A stretch of 64,000 nt of DNA, from positions 52,469,039-52,533,038 of the forward strand of contig OY997590.1 of the NCBI GenBank assembly GCA_963921825.1, given 5' to 3'. Source of the DNA: Erodium maritimum (lineage: Eukaryota; Streptophyta; Magnoliopsida; Geraniales; Geraniaceae). This document shows positions 11,523 to 20,605 of this stretch, one piece after another. The position numbers and the translations under genes were made by a program. The notes under the pieces are model-generated. The model made no database searches, was not told the origin of the DNA, and saw nothing but the letters and a program-made list of their open reading frames with translations. Within the stretch, counting starts at the first letter, position 1; each line of letters opens with the position of its first letter.

Positions 11523-12396
11523 AGAGCTGGAAACTGAAGAGGAATTGTGCAATGTCAATGAAGAATTATGTATTGGGGAAGATAGCTCCTCATCAATTAG
11601 AATTACAAGAGAAGTTGATAGCAAAAATATATCCATATTGGTGGATTCTGGGGCAACTAAGACCTTCCTGGAACAAACCTCAGCTAAAATTATGGTGCTG
11701 GTAGTGAATCATGACACTACTATTTTGGTTAAAATGGGGAATGGAGTGAAGCATTTGTGTAGCTCTACTTGTCTGTTAGCTTGGAGTATGGGAGGTCAGA
11801 AAGCCAGTTGGAAGGTTAGAGTGATGCCTCTGGGAAGCTTTGATCTAGTCTTGGGAGTAGATTGGCTTAGAATATCCCCAATAGTCTTGGACTATGATCA
11901 CAAAACCATCAAGGTGACTTGCAAAGGGAGAGAATTAGTGTTGAAAGAAAAGTTGGCTCTTGAGAGAGTGAGCATGACCAACCTATCTGGGGTGCTGAGT
12001 GAGTTGAAGAAAGGAAATGACCTTTATTGGGGTTTATTTTGTAAATTGGAGACTGAAGAAGCAACCCAAAGCACTGATCTCAACAAGCAACAAGAAGAGG
12101 AACTGCAGGAAATATTGAGCAACTATAAAGAAGTATTTGAGGTGCCAAAAGAGATGCCTTCAAGGAGAGGTTGTGATCACATGATACCCTTGATTCCTGG
12201 CATCAAACCTCCATCCATCAGACCTTATAGACACAGTTACCAAAAGAAGAATGCTATTGAGGTGATGATACAAGAAATGCTGAGCATTGGAGTAATACAA
12301 GAGAGTAACAACCCTTACTCATTCCTTGTGCTATTAGTAAAAAAGAAGGATCGGAGTTTGAGGATGTGTGTAGATTACAAGAAATTGAATGAGAAA
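11488..12396 (+). pseudogene. Chromovirus protease and N-terminal RT, cut by a solo LTR
   Basis: The frame includes ILVDSGATKTF (about 11635-11667), the aspartic protease active site D-S-G with intact Asp. It runs on to LGVDWL and then to the RT N-terminus: PSIRPYRHSYQKK, IQEMLSIGVIQESNNPYS, LVKKKDRSLRMCVDYKKLNE. At 12397 a 2525-bp LTR begins, so the last codons before it are the normal host frame and all codons reported beyond are LTR sequence. The pol frame resumes at 14922. Confidence 0.85.
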
Positions 12397-12857
12397 TGTA
12401 AGAACCGCCTTCGGTCAACGCCGTTCAAACTGGTAGAAATCGGGAAGAGTTGACTTTTCGCCGAAAAAGTCAACCGACGACGCCAGGGGTCGTCCGGGAC
12501 TTATCCGGAACCCAAAAAGCTTATTCGTCGTTACGAGGAGCTTAATTGGATCGTTTCCTTGCAAATGAGGGTTTTCATAAAAATGTCAAAATCGGGACGA
12601 ACGGGTTTGATATTTGAAATATCGGATTATTAAAATATCTTTTGAGATATTTTGGAGAGAGAGTGGTCCCCACTTGGACACATGTCACTAACCTTGTGGA
12701 AGAGAGAAAATGGGAGGAGAGAAGACCTCTTTACCCTTGGTTTAAAGGCTGGAAGACAAATTGGGAGGGCACTTTTGTCTTTTAACAAAAGTAGGTCTTT
12801 ACTGAGCATTTAGACATGTGTGACCAGCATTTGCAAGAGAGAGAAAAAGAGAACTAA

Positions 12858-13000
12858 AAAGGAGGAGGAGGAAGAGGAAGAAGGAGAAGGAGAAGAAGAA
12901 GAAGAAGAAGAAGAAGAAGAAGAAGAAGAAGAAGAAGAAGAAGAAGAAGAAGAAGAAGAAGAAGAAGAAGAAGAAGAAGAAGAAGAAGAAGAAGAAGAAG
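12858..13000. repeat. (GAA)n microsatellite within the solo LTR
   Basis: About 140 bp of purine-only DNA. It starts as mixed GAG/GAA triplets and becomes a pure GAA run from about 12894. The long Glu and Phe reading frames across it are artefacts of the repeat. Confidence 0.95.
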
Positions 13001-13359
13001 GGAGGTTTTTTCCCCATCATCCAAGCCTTGTTTCTTCAATATTTTTACATATTCTTCATCTCCTCGTCGTTTCCTACGGTAAGAACCTCTTCTTTTCCCA
13101 TTTTGTTGAGTTTGAAGTTATGGGTTTTGTTGGGGATGGATGAACTAGGATGAATGTTAGTGGATTTGAATAGAAATGATGAAAAGTTGGAGATTTGTGG
13201 TGGAAAATTAGTGGGTCTTGGAGAAATTGATGAGATTAAGATCGGATTTTGCTGAAATTGGTTGGAACTTGGGAAAATTGGAACCTAGAACTTGCTAGGA
13301 GTGTGTTGAAGAAAGGAAAGGAAAAAAAGGGGAAAACCCCGCTGGTCCATAGCGGATTC

Positions 13360-13464
13360 GTGGTGTCTCCCATAGTAGAGCCTACCATGTCTCCGTGGTG
13401 TCTCCCATAGTGGAGCCTACCACGGTTCTGTGGGTTCCCCCATAGTGGAGCCTACCACGGCTCC
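13360..13464. repeat. Three 35-bp tandem repeats in the solo LTR
   Basis: Units begin at 13360, 13395 and 13430 and share ccatagtggagcctaccac with a few differences. Confidence 0.85.
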
Positions 13465-14921
13465 GTGACCCACTCCGTGATAGAGCATAAATGGGCCATT
13501 CCGAGCCGGCCGTACTTGTTGGGGTACATTGGGGTGTTAATTTCTCTAAGATCGACTTTGGGTTGTTTTTGAGACTTACGTGATTTCGTTATCTTAGATC
13601 TTATCCTCGATCGCGGTGAAGGAAGGCACTAGACGGTTCGTCGCGTATTGGAGTGGATTGCGTTTGAGGTAGGGAAAAGTAACGAATACTGGTATGATTT
13701 AGGAAAGTTACTAGTAAATGCATGTGGGCACCTAGTGGTGTCCGTAGGTTATGAATTCTCGATATAATATAGATTTGCATGTGGGTCCCTGGTTGGGCCC
13801 ATAGGTTTGTGGACTTGTCGTGCTGTACAATTGCATGTGGGTACTTGGCTATACTCGTAGGTTGTGTGTGATCTGTGATCGTCGTGACTTGTCTATTGAC
13901 TCATGTTGTGTTTGTGTGATTGACATGTTGCACGTTTGAAGTGTTGAAACCGCGTTTGTAGCGAATAAGTTGTGAATTGAATGATGTGTGCGACGCTATA
14001 TTTTCCATGTGATATTTGGCTGTGATTATGATTGTTTTGGTGATACCTGGATGAGCTGTGCCCAAGAGGTGTGTCGAACCTTTCGATGCGCTGCCGGTAG
14101 AGTGTCAAGGGTTGTGCTTCCCGCTAGGTGTGTCCTACCTTCCGGCGCGCGATCGGTAAAGTGTTGAGGCTTGAGATTCCACAAAGAGGTGTTTTCCCCG
14201 CCTACCGACTAGCACTCGGGAAGTGTGCGCTTATTCCGCGAGGAGGTCAACCGCTTGGCCCGACTGTGTGTCGGGAAAAGTGCGTGGGGCAGTGGCAAGC
14301 CCAGTCGGATTGCTACCGGAAACTGAGCAGAAGGTGTGTTGATCCTTTGTGATCTTGGGTGTTTGTGTGTGTTGCTCAATGCAGTATTGTGTGTGTTCGC
14401 ATTTGGTTGTTGTAGATATGACCGGTGTCAGGTGACTTCCTGTGTGAAATGGAGAGTAAAGGTATGGATGTTGAGAATTGACCTTGTGACGGTTGGGTGT
14501 CAGGTGTGAGATATGCTTTCCCCTAAGTTTGGACTGTGCATTGATAATTGTTTTACCTGTTTTAAACTGTTGGTTTGTTGATACTTTACTAGTATGCCTT
14601 GGTCAGACGGGTATTCGTGGCGGTGAGCGAAAATGCTCATCCCCTTTACTACTTTTTCTACAAGTTGGTCGTGAGTTGGTTAGAAGGACATCTCGAATCT
14701 AGGGAGCTCATAGCGAGAGTCCGGGTTTTGGGCAGTATTTGGAGATATACTCCTTTTGTACCAAACTTATTTATTTTTGGACCTGAGCGTAGGACTCATT
14801 TTATGTCAATTTATGTTGTTAAAGAGCATTTGAGATGATATTTTTAGTTTTAAAACTGTTTCCATTATGAATTTCCGGTTCACGTCTCGAGTCCGGTCAA
14901 AACCGGGTTTGGGGCGTGACA

Positions 14922-15458
14922 AGCAAACAGTGAAGGACAAGTATCATATTCCCACTATTGAAGAGCTACTTGATGAGATGAATGGAAGTCAGTTCTTTTC
15001 CAAGATTGACTTGAGAGCTGGGTATTATCAAGTGAGAATTAAGGAGGGGGAAGAGAGCAAGACAACCTTTAGAACTCACACTCGACATTATGAGTTCAGG
15101 GTTATGCCATTTGGGCTAACCAATGCCCTTGCAACTTTTCAGGCTCTCATGAATGAGGTGTTAAGAGAATTTCTGAGAAAATTTGCCCTGGTGTTTTTTT
15201 GATGATATCCTCATTTACAATGCTAATTGGGAAGATCATCTGGAGCATATCAAAACAGTTATGCAGAGACTTAGAGGGAGGAAACTTTTTGCAAAGCTGG
15301 GTAAGTGTGAATTTGGGAGAGATAAAGTGGAGTATTTGGGCCATATAATTCACAGAGGTGGTGTCTCTACTGATTCAAGCAAGGTCCAAGTTATGATTGA
15401 TTGGCCAGAACCTTCTAACTTGAAAGCATTAAGAGGTTTTCTAGGGCTTACTAAGTAA
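14922..15458 (+). pseudogene. Chromovirus RT, C-terminal part
   Basis: The frame resumes as TVKDKYHIPTIEELLDEM, SQFFSKIDLRAGYYQVRI, TFRTHTRHYEFRVMPFGLT. A run of seven T at about 15194-15200 causes a one-base shift exactly before the catalytic FFDDILIYN, which then continues in the frame 15183-15458 (EYLGHIIHRGGVS, LKALRGFLGLT). The metal-binding Asp pair is therefore preserved in sequence but separated from the fingers by the slip in the T run. A stop at 15456 ends this frame; RNase H follows. Confidence 0.85.
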
Positions 15459-15960
15459 TACAGAAGGTTCATCAAAGGTTATGGAGTGTTGGCTAGACCT
15501 CTAACTGATTTATTGAAGAAGATTCTTTTGGCTAGAATGGAGAAGCTCAGAAGAGCTTTGAGGGGTTAAAAAGAGCCATGGCTGAAGCACCTGTTTTAAG
15601 GATGCCTGATTTTGCATTGCCCTTTACTATTGAAACTAATGCATGTGACCAAGGCATTGGGGGAGTTTTAATGCAGGAGGGAAAACCCATAGCTTATATG
15701 AGCAAGGCTCTAGGAAGCAAGGCTAGAGGCTACTCAATTTATGAGAAGGAATTGCTGGCCATCATCACTGCTATTCAAAAGTGGAAGCATTACTTGTCAA
15801 GCCAGACATTTGTGATCAAGACTGACCAATAAAGTCTGAAGTATCTCCTAGAGCAGAAGCTATCTACACCCTTCAAGCTGATGGGCTTATCCTACACTAT
15901 TGAGTATAAAAAGGGGAAGGAAATCTGGTAGCTGATGCCTTGTCAAGGTTGCCACAAGAG
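15459..15960 (+). pseudogene. Chromovirus RNase H
   Basis: YRRFIKGYGVLARPLTDLLK follows the stop at 15456-15458 in the same frame. The frame 15578-15832 has FALPFTIETNACDQGIGGVL, PIAYMSKAL and SIYEKELLAIITAIQKWKHY, the conserved blocks of gypsy RNase H, which degrades the RNA template. In the first block the usual D-A-S is N-A-C. The frame continues after a stop (TDQ*SLKYLLEQK) to about 15950 with another slip. Confidence 0.8.
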
Positions 15961-15989
15961 GAGTATAAAGAAGTCACAGTTAGTTCTCT

Positions 15990-17372
15990 TTCTTGGGTTA
16001 AAGAAATATTGCAGAGCTATGAATGAGACTTGGAAGCTAAGGCCTTATTGTTGTAGATGTCTGTTGCCTCACATTCACTTCCAACTCACAAGATAAGCCA
16101 AGGTATGATCCTAGTTGAAGGCAAGGTTTATGTAGGTGCTCAAGGAGAAATGAGAAGGAAGATCATTGAATTCATACATAATTCTGTTGTTGGGGGACAT
16201 TCTGGCATTGAAGCTAGTGCTAAGAGGGTAAGAGTTGTTTTTTCTGGCCTGCTATGTTCAAAGAAATCCAAGTTTGGGTTCAAGACTGTGATGTGTGCCA
16301 AAGGTGTAAGGTTGAACACAACCTATACCCTGGCCCACTTCAACCCTTGAGTATTCCTGATCAGCCATGGTAATAAATTGTCATGGATTTTATTGAGGGC
16401 CTACCAAATTCTTAGGGAAAAGACAGCATACTAGTGGTGGTGGATAGGTTCACAAAAATGGCTCATTTCATCCCTCTACAACACCCTTACACTACATCAA
16501 ATGTGGATCAAGTTTTCATTGAGCAAGTGTTCAGATTGCATGGGGCTCCTGAAGTTATAGTCTCATATAGAGATAAGGTATTCATTAGCAACTTTTGGCA
16601 GGCCTTGTTCACCATTTTGGAAGTTAAGCCTAGTCTATCAACTGCATATCACTGATGGTCAAACTGAGAGGGTGAACTAGTGTCTGGAAAATTATGTGAG
16701 GGCTATGACTCACCAAGCACCCAAGAAGTGGGTTAAAAGGTTGTCCTTGGCAGAATATTGGTATAACACATGCTATCATTCAGCTATAAAGATGACACCT
16801 TTTGAGGCAATGTATGGTTACCCACCTCCAGTGATGGGAATGACAGGAGTAGAATCTAAGGTCAAGTCTGTGGAAGAATTTCTGCAAGGCAGAAAAGAGA
16901 TTTTGGAGATGCTGAAGCAAAACTTGCAGATTGCTCAGGAAAGAATGAAGCATTTTGCAGATAAGAAGAGGTCAGAGAGAAGCTTTGAGGTGGGATATTG
17001 GGTCTATCTAAGACTCCAACCTTACAGACAGAATTATGTGAATTTGAGGGAGAATGTGAAGGTAACAGCCATGTATTATGGGCCATATCAAGTAATTAAG
17101 AAGAAGGGAAAGGTACCCTACAAGCTCAGGTTGCCTGAGGAGTCAAAAATGCACCAGTATTCCATGTGTCATTGCTCAAGAAGCAGCTGGGCAACAAGAA
17201 GAGATACATGCATTCCTTTCCTGAGGTAACCAGTGAGGGTTCCTTGAAGCTCCATCCTCAGATCTTGCTTCAGACCAGGATGATCAACATGAACAATGCA
17301 GTTGTGGTCCAGTACTTGATTCAATGGGAAAGATCTATCTTGGAAGATGCAACATGGGAAGATACATTGTGA
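15990..17372 (+). pseudogene. Chromovirus integrase with chromodomain-like tail
   Basis: The integrase inserts the cDNA. The N-terminal zinc-binding region has HNSVVGGHSG followed by a shifted CxxC. The core (16434-16655) reads VVDRFTKMAHFIPL with the first Asp, then VIVSYRDKVFISNFW, where the consensus is SDRDxxF, so the second catalytic Asp is Tyr. The Glu-containing block is broken by a stop near 16678. The C-terminal part (16696-17229) has YNTCYHSAIKMTPFEAMYGY and YYGPYQVIKKKGKVPYKLRL. A later frame (17166-17372) ends VVQYLIQWERSILEDATWED, matching a chromodomain C-terminal half. Confidence 0.85.
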
Positions 17373-17461
17373 TCAGGAGCCAATTTCCTGAGTGGATCCA
17401 AAGGTTCAAGCTCAATCTCAGGCTTGAGGACAAGCCTGCGAAAATAGAAGGAGCTCTATCA

Positions 17462-17873
17462 TGAGTAAGAAGCTTGGCGCACAAGTAATTTCAGTTTGAA
17501 TTTGTAATAAGTAAAACGGTAGCGTTTTGGGTAAGTGGAGCCAGTGGTTGAAGGACGACGTCGTTCTATGGTAACCGTTGGAGGAGTTGAGCTGGAAGAA
17601 GCACAGTGTTACATGCTCTGCAATTCTGCAGGCTCGTCCTTTGTAGCTAGAGCACGATGGCTGGCAGAGGGGTCCATGTGAAAGGGATGGGTTCTAGTAT
17701 TTAAGGGTAGCGATGATGTTAGGGTTTATGTCGAATTTCTGTTGTCATTTCCATTTCTTAGCTGAGTTTGCTGTGGGAGGAAGGTTAGAACTCTTGCTGT
17801 AATTCCTTTATCAGTCAAGCAAGTTTCAATTTTTATCCAGTAATTTGTAGTTAGCATACTTAGATTGTTAACA
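17462..17873 (+). repeat. 3' LTR of the Reina-like chromovirus
   Basis: 412 bp, TG...CA, the partner of 9590-10003. It is preceded by a purine-rich stretch (gaaaatagaaggagctc, about 17439-17455) that would serve as polypurine tract. The flank gttgttt follows at 17874. Confidence 0.9.
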
Positions 17874-18236
17874 GTTGTTTAATCTTCTACGCGTTCGGGA
17901 TGTTGTTGCCTTCTGCTAACATAATGGAAAAAATCAAAACTTTATCGATAAATTGGACTAAATTCAGAGGAGAAAACACACTCATAAGGAATCAAACAAC
18001 ATAAAAACAAAAAACAAAAAACAAAAAAAAACAAAAATCATTATATACACCTTCTGTAAATCTAAATCCCCAGATGGGTTCTGGGTTTTTATATAAAAAA
18101 AAGCATAGATTCACTGAGCAATGCAACGAATTAGAGACGAGAAATAAAACTCATGTGAGAAATAGATCAGATTCAAAACCCCATTGGAAGAACAATGAGA
18201 AGGGGATCTGAAACAGACCCATTTCTTCTTCACTGA
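17874..18236 (-). other. Probable intron remnant of the captured gene
   Basis: This lies just downstream, on the minus strand, of the DUF1218 exon's splice donor (minus-strand GTCAGT beginning at about 18237). It contains A-rich runs and no coding signal, consistent with intron 1 or captured non-coding DNA. The chromovirus cuts it at 17874. Confidence 0.35.
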
Positions 18237-18332
18237 CCTTAATCTGGTGGCTTCTATGGCGAAACCAATCGTCGCCGACAATATTCCGAGGAAACCGACA
18301 GCGCCGCAGAGCAATAAGACCTTCTCCGGCAC
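18237..18332 (-). pseudogene. First exon fragment of a DUF1218-family gene
   Basis: The minus strand reads PEKVLLLCGAVGFLGILSAT then IGFAIEATRL, the first transmembrane helix of plant DUF1218 proteins (usual form VVGFLGxLSAAxGFAAEATR). These are small four-helix membrane proteins, some linked to secondary-wall lignin. After ATRL the sequence becomes AGGTCAGT, a good splice donor at the usual position of intron 1, and reading beyond it is intron. The expected initiator is GTG rather than ATG (18330-18332), and I could not find exon 2. It lies between the inverted ends at 8667 and 18936, so it is probably a captured fragment; a broken resident gene is the alternative. Confidence 0.6.
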
Positions 18333-18470
18333 GATTCTTTTTTGCCGATAGCGGCGATGCTTTTATAACGTATGATGAAGTTGTTTGGGATGCGAGGGTT
18401 AGGTAAGTAGAGTTAGAAATTTTATTTGTTTATTAATTTAATTTGGATATAAAAAATATAAAAAAAATTA

Positions 18471-18793
18471 GGGATAACACCAGAAAACAACTATCGTTTG
18501 ACTTCCTAGTTCAAATCACAACTATAGACTTTCTTATCGTCCATAGTACACAGTCTCGTTAGTTAAATTACCACAAACCATGAATTCCGTCCAAAAACAC
18601 GGAATATTCCGTGTTTTTGGACAGAATATTCCGTGTTTTAAACAGAATATTCCGGAATATTCCGTCTTTTTGGACAGAATTCATGGTTTGTGGTAATTTA
18701 ACTAACGGGACTATGTACTATGGACGATAAGAAAGTCTATAGTTGTGATTTGTACTAGGAAGTCAAACGATAGTTGTTTTCTGGTGTTATCCC
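18471..18793. mobile_element. Palindromic MITE with HSE-like centre, 9-bp TSD
   Basis: The element begins gggataacaccagaaaaca and ends with its complement, tgttttctggtgttatccc. The two arms pair over about 130 bp. Perfect 9-bp direct repeats aaaaaatta flank it (18462-18470 and 18794-18802), indicating Mutator-like transposition. The centre holds several ggaatattcc or agaatattcc palindromes (18601-18663). It is non-coding and sits inside the larger TIR element, so it inserted later. Confidence 0.92.
18644..18663. promoter_or_regulatory. Four-subunit heat-shock-element-like sequence
   Basis: The 20-mer agaatattccggaatattcc is exactly the alternating nGAAnnTTCnnGAAnnTTCn pattern bound by trimeric heat-shock factors. 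Further GAA-TTC pairs lie at 18601-18610 and 18623-18632. Sequence match only; activity is inferred. Confidence 0.55.
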
Positions 18794-18936
18794 AAAAAAT
18801 TAATAGGATTGAAGGTATTTTAGGTATTTTTGAAAAAGCTAACAGTAAATTGACGGAAACAATCAATTATTTTCAAACTTTAGGATAAGAATCGGTTAAA
18901 CGTACCAACTTCAAGGAAGTTATCAATAGTTTTCCT

Positions 18937-19361
18937 TAAAAAATAAACATATAACAGTTTTTCACATAACTAATTGTATATCAGATTTGATGACATTTAT
19001 ATTGTGGTGGCACATAACACTTTCGTAACAAAACCTTATTTATAAAAAAGATATCTTCACTTGTTTAATTTAATATAGTAGTTGAAGTTGACTTTTGATA
19101 TAAGAGACTTGTCAATTGTGAAATGTAATTTATAAATATTAACGCAATATAACTCGATTGAATTAGATTATGGTATATCATTTTAAGAACTATTAAATTT
19201 TTTTAGCGAAAGGTGTAGAAATTTTATTGCTACACTTTGATAATCGAGTACATTGTTGTGCATCGAGAAACATGCTCCTCGACCACGACAAGGTCAGTAT
19301 GAATGAACACTGATTCACTGAGCCTTTTCATATCAGAACCGTCACCGACGGTATTTGGATG
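18937..19361. other. AT-rich spacer ending at the Tekay target site
   Basis: No gene seen in the AT-rich part to 19215. From 19361 down to about 19228 the minus strand reads an open stretch (DGSDMKRLSESVFIHTDLVV) that would continue the relic at 33239-33757 if the Tekay element were removed. It ends with the duplication ggatg at 19357-19361. Confidence 0.4.
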
Positions 19362-19924
19362 TGTCACGCCCCAAATTCAGTAGAACCGAACTCGGAACAC
19401 GAACGTTTAAGACAATAAAACATTTTCAAGCCTTTTCAATAAAACACTTTAAAATCACCATTTAGTTAATCAAAATAATAAATTTACAACTCAAAAGTAC
19501 GTCCCAACAAGCGGACAAAATACAAGGCGTACGTCGCTAGACTCAAAAAGGAAACCCGGACTCCCGCTCCTAGCTCTTCATGCCTCGAGAGCTCACCTAG
19601 TCCGTCCCGCGACCAGTACCTGTAGGAAAAGCAACTAGGGGTGAGTGTTCGCTCACCACCACGGATAACAGACTGACTACGGCATACTTAGCAGAACATG
19701 CCGGTAACACCAACACCGGGGACTACTGTCCCCAAACTCAAGTAACCCGACTGACACACAAACAGTTACACTCCTCAACCGACTCAACACTCGGACACGT
19801 AATATAGACCAGACACAACGATTACGACCTCTTCCAAGGACACAAAGGATAACCACGCAACACCCAAGATCACAAAGGATCGCATACCAAACAAGATCGC
19901 AAAGGATCGCACTCCAGCTGCTTA

Positions 19925-20150
19925 GTAACCCCCTGCCCTTTTCCCAACGCGACGGTTGGATAAGGCGGCCGACCTGTCGCACTTTTCCCAACGCGACGGT
20001 TGGATCAGGCTGTCGACCTGTCGCACTTTTCCCGACCCCAATCGGATAGGCTGTCGACCTATTTCCCTTTTCCCAACGCGACGGATGGATCATGCGGTCG
20101 ACCTGTCGCACTTTTCCCGACACAAAGTCGGATCAGGCTGTCGACCTGTC
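19925..20150. repeat. Tandem gtcgacctgtcgc-type repeats in the LTR
   Basis: Imperfect units of about 45-60 bp share caacgcgacggttggatcag and ctgtcgacctgtcgcacttt. The same array appears at about 30898-31112 in the 5' LTR. Confidence 0.8.
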
Positions 20151-20218
20151 ACACTCACCAACCCCAGGTAACCATAGTCACAGTCACAAGCAAAGTTCAA
20201 CAGCAGCGACAACACCGG

Positions 20219-20605
20219 CTTAACACTCCACATGCACTCATGGCCACCCAAGACACCAACAGTAAACACGGGTTCAACAACCCCACGGACACTCATGGCC
20301 ACCCAAGACACCAACGGTAAAACACGGGTTCAACAACCCCACAGGAACTCATGGCAACCCAATACACCAACGGTAAAACACGGGCTCTCATGGCCACCCA
20401 AGACACAACAGTAAAGTACGGGCTCTCATGGCCACCCAAGACACAAACATTAAAGTACGGGCTCTCATGGCCACCCAAGACACAAACAGTAAAGTACGGG
20501 CTCTCATGGACAAGCAAGACACAAACAGTAAAGTACGGGCTCTCATGGCCAACCAAGACACAAACAGTAAAGTACGGGCTCTCATGGCCACCCAAGACAC
20601 AAACT
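20219..20605. repeat. 39-bp tandem array in the 3' LTR
   Basis: Three longer units of about 57 bp precede five complete 39-bp units plus a partial one. Each short unit begins ctctcatggccacccaagac. The 5' LTR copy (about 31191-31524) has one fewer short unit, consistent with slippage after insertion. Confidence 0.9.

Larger units (their letters stand above)
12397..14921 (+). mobile_element. Solo LTR of a Tekay-type chromovirus
   Basis: It begins tgtaagaaccgccttcgg and ends tttggggcgtgaca. Both ends match in style the LTR ends of the complete Tekay-like element at 19362-33233. It interrupts a reading frame that continues on either side (KLNEK | TVKDKYHIP). Flanking 5-mers are agaaa (12392-12396) and agcaa (14922-14926), a duplication with one change. 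There is no second LTR or internal domain, so unequal recombination probably removed the rest. It carries a (GAA)n tract and three 35-bp repeats. Confidence 0.85.
9587..17875 (+). mobile_element. Ty3/gypsy chromovirus with short LTRs (Reina-like)
   Basis: Two near-identical direct repeats of about 412-414 bp (9590-10003 and 17462-17873) flank gag, protease, RT, RNase H, integrase and a chromodomain-like C-terminus in gypsy order. The primer site lies just inside the 5' LTR. The short LTRs, overall length (about 5.8 kb after removing the inserted solo LTR) and chromodomain suggest the Reina group; this is inference from size and order. The sequence gttgttt occurs directly left of the element (9580-9586) and directly right of it (17874-17880). 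If the LTR is taken as 9587-10005, a 5-bp duplication tgttt results, meaning the exact termini are ambiguous by a few bases. Confidence 0.85.
8667..18936. mobile_element. Large TIR element, possible Pack-MULE, later invaded
   Basis: The left end (8667 onwards, starting gggaaaacta) and the right end (ending near 18936, ...agttttcc) are inverted repeats. Over the first 75 bp, words such as gaagttggcacgtttaacc and cctaaagtttgaaaataa match the complement of the right end at about 80%, and weaker similarity extends to about 130 bp. Between them, once the chromovirus 9587-17875 and the MITE 18471-18793 are removed, about 1.6 kb remains. It includes an exon-like fragment of a host DUF1218 gene, as expected for a gene-capturing Mutator-like element. 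The flanks are A-rich (aataaaaaa and aaaaaataa) and give no clean 9-bp duplication, so the assignment is tentative. No transposase is present. Confidence 0.5.

Noticed and set aside
12799..13143. Poly-Glu, poly-Phe and poly-Leu reading frames
   Set aside because: They are translations of the (GAA)n tract in three frames and carry no other signal.
18111..18332. 73-codon DUF1218 ORF taken as a complete gene
   Set aside because: Only the first 32 or so codons match the family; the rest runs through a splice donor into intron.
20219..20605. Regular direct repeats that look CRISPR-like
   Set aside because: Units are contiguous, without unique spacers, and lie in an LTR with the same array in its partner LTR.
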